Shown: positions 16,106 through 19,109 of the stretch, one piece after another
Position numbering within the stretch: the first letter of the stretch is position 1
Layout: every line of letters begins with the position of its first letter
Notes under the pieces: model-generated
What the model was told of the DNA's origin: nothing
Database searches by the model: none
Seen by the model: the letters and a program-made list of their open reading frames with translations, nothing else
Position numbers and translations under genes: made by a program
DNA from: Endotrypanum monterogeii
Taxonomy: Eukaryota > Euglenozoa > Kinetoplastea > Trypanosomatida > Trypanosomatidae
Assembly (NCBI GenBank): GCA_000333855.2
Contig: CM007334.1
Span: 273,105-292,213 of the forward strand
Reading direction: 5' to 3'
Length of the DNA: 19,109 bases

Positions 16106-17386
16106 TTACACGTCGCGTCTGCCCGGAGGCTTATACGCATTGGTCGATGTCCCCGCACCTGGTGGCCGAGAGGTAGCGGCACCGCTACTAGAAGCGCTCG
16201 GCGGTTTATAAGCGCCGGAGGACGCCCTGCCGAGAGGTGGCCGGTACGCCCCCGTAGACGGCACTGCAGAGGTGGCGGTGGTGGTAGCGGTCGCCGGCGC
16301 AGCCGCTGGTTTGAACACCTCACCGGTCGAGGTCGGTGGGCGGTACACTCCGGCTGAGGCTCCAGCATTGGTTGGGGGCTTGTATGACTCGCCGGTGGAC
16401 GTGCTCGTAGGTCGATATAAGCCTGTGCTTGGGGCCTTGTAGGCACCGCTGTCGCCTGCAGGCGGACGGTATGCGCCAGTAGAGGAGCTACCGGACACCG
16501 GTGGTTTGAATCGTTCAGTGGTACCGCACGGAACCACGGGCGCCGCCGCCGAAGGGACCGTAGATGCCACAGAGCTGCTGCTCTTTGTTGGTGGGACATA
16601 CTTGTTGCTGCCTGCCGACTCCACCGTGGTAGACATCCGGGACGATAATGAAGACTCCCGCGGTACCGCGATAGGTTCAGACTCGCCACTCTGATCCTGG
16701 GAAGATACGGAAGCGGGAGGCTGCTGCACCTGCTGGGGTGGGGGGGACTGAGGCTGTGGAGACTGTGTTTGCTTCCGTGCGTTGCCAAAAGTTTCCTCGA
16801 GGGTGGGGAGGTTCTCCAGGCTCAATCCCTGAGCCCGCGGCGCGTAGCGATTGTTTGGGGCCGTGGCACCGCCGCCACCACCCTCCTTGCTGATCGCACC
16901 GGTTGCATTGCGGTTACCACGCGCCACAAACTTCATCACTTTGGGTTCCTTCGGAGATTCCTCAGGCGGCTGCGCCTCACCGTCAGCGTCACCCGAGGCA
17001 GCTTTCTTTTCAGCTGCCTCTGCCTCTTCCCTCGCCTTCTGCTCCGCAGCAGCTTGCTGCTCCTCCTGTCGCTTCGAATCCTGTGCCACCCTCACTGCAT
17101 CCCACGTCTTGGGGCAGCGCGCAATGCTCGTCATGTTGAGGCTCACAGCAACGACTGGTGCTGCAACTGCCTTATCGGGTACGGAAAGAGGGGACGCGCT
17201 GCTGGCAGCCGCCGAGAGGCCACCGCCACCAGCATTGACCACTGCGATGGGCTTCGCTGCGGCGGTGCTCACCTGCGGCACCGTCTCCAGCCCGAAACCT
17301 CCGAGTGCCGCGTCATCGGCGGCCTTTCTTTTAGAAATCTTGGAGCCTTTCTTGCTGTTCTTGTTGAGGAAGGCGTCGAGATCCAT
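16106..17386 (-). CDS. 426-aa low-complexity protein with C-terminal Y-[KR]-P-P repeats, possibly CDV3-like
   Basis: A frame of 427 codons runs from ATG at 17386 to TAA at 16108-16106. A polypyrimidine tract and AG about 95 nt upstream support this start. Residues 1-21 form a basic N-terminus with an aromatic near the start (MDLDAFLNKNSKK). Residues 22-90 are Ala/Gly/Val-rich. Residues 91-130 include a Trp at 95 and a charged Glu/Ala/Lys helix. Residues 166-200 hold a Gly-rich stretch and a motif around NRYAPRAQG. Residues 206-224 are Gln/Pro-rich. Residues 262-424 carry eleven degenerate copies of an aromatic-Lys/Arg-Pro-Pro motif, ending AYKPPGRRDV. I see no enzyme motif, signal peptide or membrane segment. 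The basic N-terminus (DLDAFLNKNSKK versus LDNFFAKRDKK) and the YRPP motif recall human CDV3; this is from memory and weak. Similar Tyr-x-Pro-Pro tails also occur in RNA-binding and translation proteins, so a cytoplasmic RNA-related role is conceivable but unproven. Confidence 0.9.
   Translation of the reverse strand: MDLDAFLNKNSKKGSKISKRKAADDAALGGFGLETVPQVSTAAAKPIAVVNAGGGGLSAAASSASPLSVPDKAVAAPVVAVSLNMTSIARCPKTWDAVRVAQDSKRQEEQQAAAEQKAREEAEAAEKKAASGDADGEAQPPEESPKEPKVMKFVARGNRNATGAISKEGGGGGATAPNNRYAPRAQGLSLENLPTLEETFGNARKQTQSPQPQSPPPQQVQQPPASVSSQDQSGESEPIAVPRESSLSSRMSTTVESAGSNKYVPPTKSSSSVASTVPSAAAPVVPCGTTERFKPPVSGSSSTGAYRPPAGDSGAYKAPSTGLYRPTSTSTGESYKPPTNAGASAGVYRPPTSTGEVFKPAAAPATATTTATSAVPSTGAYRPPLGRASSGAYKPPSASSSGAATSRPPGAGTSTNAYKPPGRRDV
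16115..16603 (-). repeat. Degenerate protein-repeat region encoding eleven Y/F-K/R-P-P motifs
   Basis: In the 426-aa protein the motifs fall at residues 262 (KYVPP), 292 (RFKPP), 305 (AYRPP), 315 (AYKAP), 323 (LYRPT), 334 (SYKPP), 347 (VYRPP), 357 (VFKPA), 380 (AYRPP), 392 (AYKPP) and 417 (AYKPP). Spacing is irregular (8 to 30 residues). The linkers are Ser/Thr/Gly/Ala-rich and commonly end in Ser/Thr-Gly just before the aromatic. The DNA is not a perfect tandem repeat, so the array looks old and kept at the protein level. Confidence 0.85.
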
Positions 17387-17481
17387 TGAGCACGATACAG
17401 CGGAGGCAAAAACAAAAAAATAAACGATGAGAGAAAAAAATAAAATTCTTCTTCTGCCCTAGTGACACAGAAGCGACTGTA

Positions 17482-17498
17482 CTCACAGTGGGAGTGGC

Positions 17499-17534
<36 letters not shown>

Positions 17535-17545
17535 GGAGAGAGGAG
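17482..17545 (-). promoter_or_regulatory. Likely spliced-leader trans-splice acceptor of the 426-aa gene
   Basis: The plus-strand (AG)n tract at 17499-17545 reads as a (CT)n polypyrimidine tract on the minus strand. The first AG downstream of it on the minus strand is at 17483-17482, with another at 17478-17477. The predicted 5' UTR of about 95 nt contains no ATG before 17386. A U-rich stretch within this leader (17440-17405) could serve as a secondary tract. Confidence 0.7.
17499..17545. repeat. (AG)n microsatellite ((CT)n on the transcribed strand)
   Basis: About 23 AG units with CG and GG interruptions on the plus strand. It is almost certainly the polypyrimidine tract used for processing of the 426-aa gene. 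Confidence 0.95.
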
Positions 17546-17865
17546 ACGGGTGCTGTTCTGTCGTTTATCTTTGCTTTTGGTTAGGCGCTGGTATTTGTAT
17601 AGAGTGCCGACTGGCTTGATGCCTCCCCCTTTCAGCTCGCCTGCCTCTCGGACGCGCTTCCTTCCGTGCGGGGCAGATGAGAACAACACTAGTGAGCAAG
17701 CCGCACTAGTGTGGTGAGGAAGACCCTTAGACGGAGGCTGCACGAACGCTGAAGATGTATCTCGAGACACCTCTACTGTCCAGAAAGGTCGCAAATATGC
17801 AGGAAGAGCGCCAAAAATGAGAAGGGGAGCCGTCACACCGCCAGATTGAAGAAAGGACGAAAGAA

Positions 17866-17897
17866 GGGGTGACGGGGGGTTGAGAGGGGAGGGGGGG
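17866..17897 (+). other. Candidate G-quadruplex motif
   Basis: G-runs at 17866-17869, 17874-17879, 17886-17889 and 17891-17897 have loops of 4, 6 and 1 bases. This is the strongest canonical motif seen in the window. It lies about 0.5 kb upstream of the 426-aa gene's start. Confidence 0.6.
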
Positions 17898-17943
17898 AGA
17901 CAAAAAAAACTGTATAAAGGGGACCTAGGGGCGAAGGCGAGCC

Positions 17944-18015
17944 TTTTTTTTTTTAATTCGGACCTTAACAAATGGATCTGCCAAGCAAAACAACACGACA
18001 ATTTTTTTTTTTTTT
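17944..18015. repeat. Two T homopolymer runs (T11 and T14)
   Basis: T-runs lie at 17944-17954 and 18002-18015 on the plus strand. The second is followed directly by AG, giving another weak acceptor-like plus-strand site with no gene downstream. Confidence 0.9.
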
Positions 18016-18227
18016 AGTATGAGTTAGACAACAGCAAACGGGTAAATAATGTTGTGGAGGAGTACGTGGGTGCGTGAGAATTGCACTTGCACGAGGTGGT
18101 GAGTAGGGTGGAAAGCAAAAAAAGGGGGGAGTCACCACCAAGAGTGCGCCACAAGTAAGTGAATTCGATGTGACGAAAACAAAAAAAAATCAACAGAGAT
18201 AAAATATTTGCCGGTGTAAAGGGCACT

Positions 18228-18254
18228 AACTCACACTCACACACACACACACGC
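18228..18254. repeat. Short (CA)n microsatellite
   Basis: CA units with CTCA interruptions on the plus strand, non-coding. Confidence 0.85.
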
Positions 18255-18808
18255 AGTGAAATGAATAGAAACTCTAGATGGGAGAGGACATGAAAGACGA
18301 CTGCGGAGGGAAGAAGAAGTGTGTAGAAATATTTTCCCCACCGAGGAGGCAAAGAAAAAAGAGAAAAAATAAAGAAAACATTGTGCAGAAGATGTGAAGA
18401 GTAGAAAGGAGAAGAAGCACAAACATTCACGTACACACTGTACGATAGAGATGATGCAGGATGATGTGCATCAATACTTACACATCGACTTTTCGGGAGA
18501 CAGATTCAGGTGAGAGGCATTATTGCTCTTCAGCGGAGGCTATTTAAAACGTCCATAGAGAGAGAGAAAGTGATTCGATGCCTTGAAAAGACAAAAAAAA
18601 AAAACGAGACCGAGGCTCCAGCAGACGTGAGCGAGTAGACCGTCCCGAAATTTTGACGGTAAAAGCCTCCCCTTGCTCTTATGGTTCTTGTTGTTTTTTT
18701 GTTTGGTTCCTTCTGTTGCTTCACAGCACAGCACGTGACCGAGAGTAGAGTAGGTTAAAAGGATCAAGTTATTGTGTACGTTTGTTGGTTTGTTCAGATT
18801 ATACATAC

Positions 18809-18810
<2 letters not shown>

Positions 18811-18858
<48 letters not shown>

Positions 18859-18879
18859 GTATATGTATGTGTATATGTG
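18811..18879. repeat. (TA)n tract grading into TATG units
   Basis: A 34-base pure AT alternation at 18815-18848 is flanked by ATAC on the left and TATG units on the right. It resembles the compound tract at 13843-13902. Confidence 0.95.
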
Positions 18880-18924
18880 CTTTTCTTTTACATGTGATAC
18901 GAAACTCAAAAGCTCAGGCCCTCA

Positions 18925-18959
18925 CAGAGAGAGAGACACACACACACACACACACACAC
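18925..18959. repeat. (GA)n-(CA)n compound microsatellite
   Basis: About five GA units run into twelve CA units on the plus strand, in the far right gene-free region. Confidence 0.95.
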
Positions 18960-19095
18960 GATCAACCAAACACGTACAAATGGAAGGGGAAAGAGGGCGA
19001 CACAGAGACTTCAAGTGCAGCAGCAAGATGCATATACGCAATAAATTCAATTTATTTCGGTAAGATATACATATTACTTTACACGAGAAGCACCT

Positions 19096-19109
19096 CACAC
19101 ACACACACA
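19096..19109. repeat. (AC)n microsatellite cut by the window edge
   Basis: Alternating AC occupies the last 14 bases and probably continues beyond the window. Confidence 0.85.

Larger units (their letters stand above)
17387..19109. other. 1.7 kb gene-free region upstream of the 426-aa gene
   Basis: The stretch holds the inferred splice-acceptor tract near 17500, then homopolymer runs, G-runs and dinucleotide repeats. No frame on either strand is long or gene-like. It is probably the 3' UTR of the next upstream minus-strand gene plus intergenic DNA. A transcription start region cannot be excluded because the right-hand neighbour is not visible. Confidence 0.65.

Noticed and set aside
16007..16357. 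116-residue plus-strand frame after a polypyrimidine tract
   Set aside because: It runs antisense into the 3' end of the 426-aa gene. Its Arg/Gly-rich product mirrors the Pro/Ala/Ser codons of that gene, so it is best read as a shadow despite the upstream acceptor look-alike.
16066..17423. Frames of 240 (minus), 206 and 190 residues (plus) over the 426-aa gene
   Set aside because: They are alternative frames of the same GC-rich, repeat-coding DNA. The 426-aa frame has the correctly placed ATG, splice signals and a coherent repeat architecture.
18782..19063. 93-residue plus-strand frame starting in the (TA)n tract
   Set aside because: The product begins with Ile-Tyr and His-Thr dipeptide strings that are pure microsatellite translation.

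Overview
The window looks like nuclear DNA of a trypanosomatid flagellate, most likely a Leishmania-type member of the Leishmaniinae. The grounds are a 12.7 kb intronless reading frame, a second intronless gene on the same strand, GC-rich coding DNA separated by long AT- and microsatellite-rich spacers, and a long polypyrimidine tract followed by a first AG about 80 to 100 nt before each start codon, as expected for spliced-leader trans-splicing. The species cannot be fixed from the sequence alone. No operon, Shine-Dalgarno, tRNA, rRNA, CRISPR or transposon-protein signal was seen.

Layout, in the direction of transcription (minus strand, right to left). 19109-17387 is a gene-free stretch rich in (TA)n, (CA)n, (GA)n and homopolymer runs. 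17386-16106 encodes a 426-residue low-complexity protein whose C-terminal 40% is a degenerate array of aromatic-basic-Pro-Pro motifs. 16105-12915 is a 3.2 kb spacer, presumably the 3' UTR of that gene plus the 5' region of the next, with many simple repeats, G-runs and strand-switching purine/pyrimidine tracts. 12914-231 encodes a 4227-residue protein with scattered helical islands, very long Ser/Thr/Pro-rich linkers and a C-terminal coiled-coil region of about 900 residues. 230-1 is its 3' flank, with a (TA)16 tract and a cluster of short inverted repeats at the window edge.

Both genes are probably co-transcribed in one polycistronic unit and matured separately by trans-splicing and polyadenylation. 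This does not imply a shared function. The giant protein has the architecture of a cytoskeletal scaffold (basal body, flagellum attachment or cortical cytoskeleton), but I recognise no named family with confidence. The most interesting lead is a Leu-rich helical block at residues 1343-1695, whose order of motifs loosely recalls the C-terminal domain of gamma-tubulin complex proteins. The smaller protein weakly resembles CDV3-like proteins at its two ends. Both ideas are inference and need profile or structure searches.
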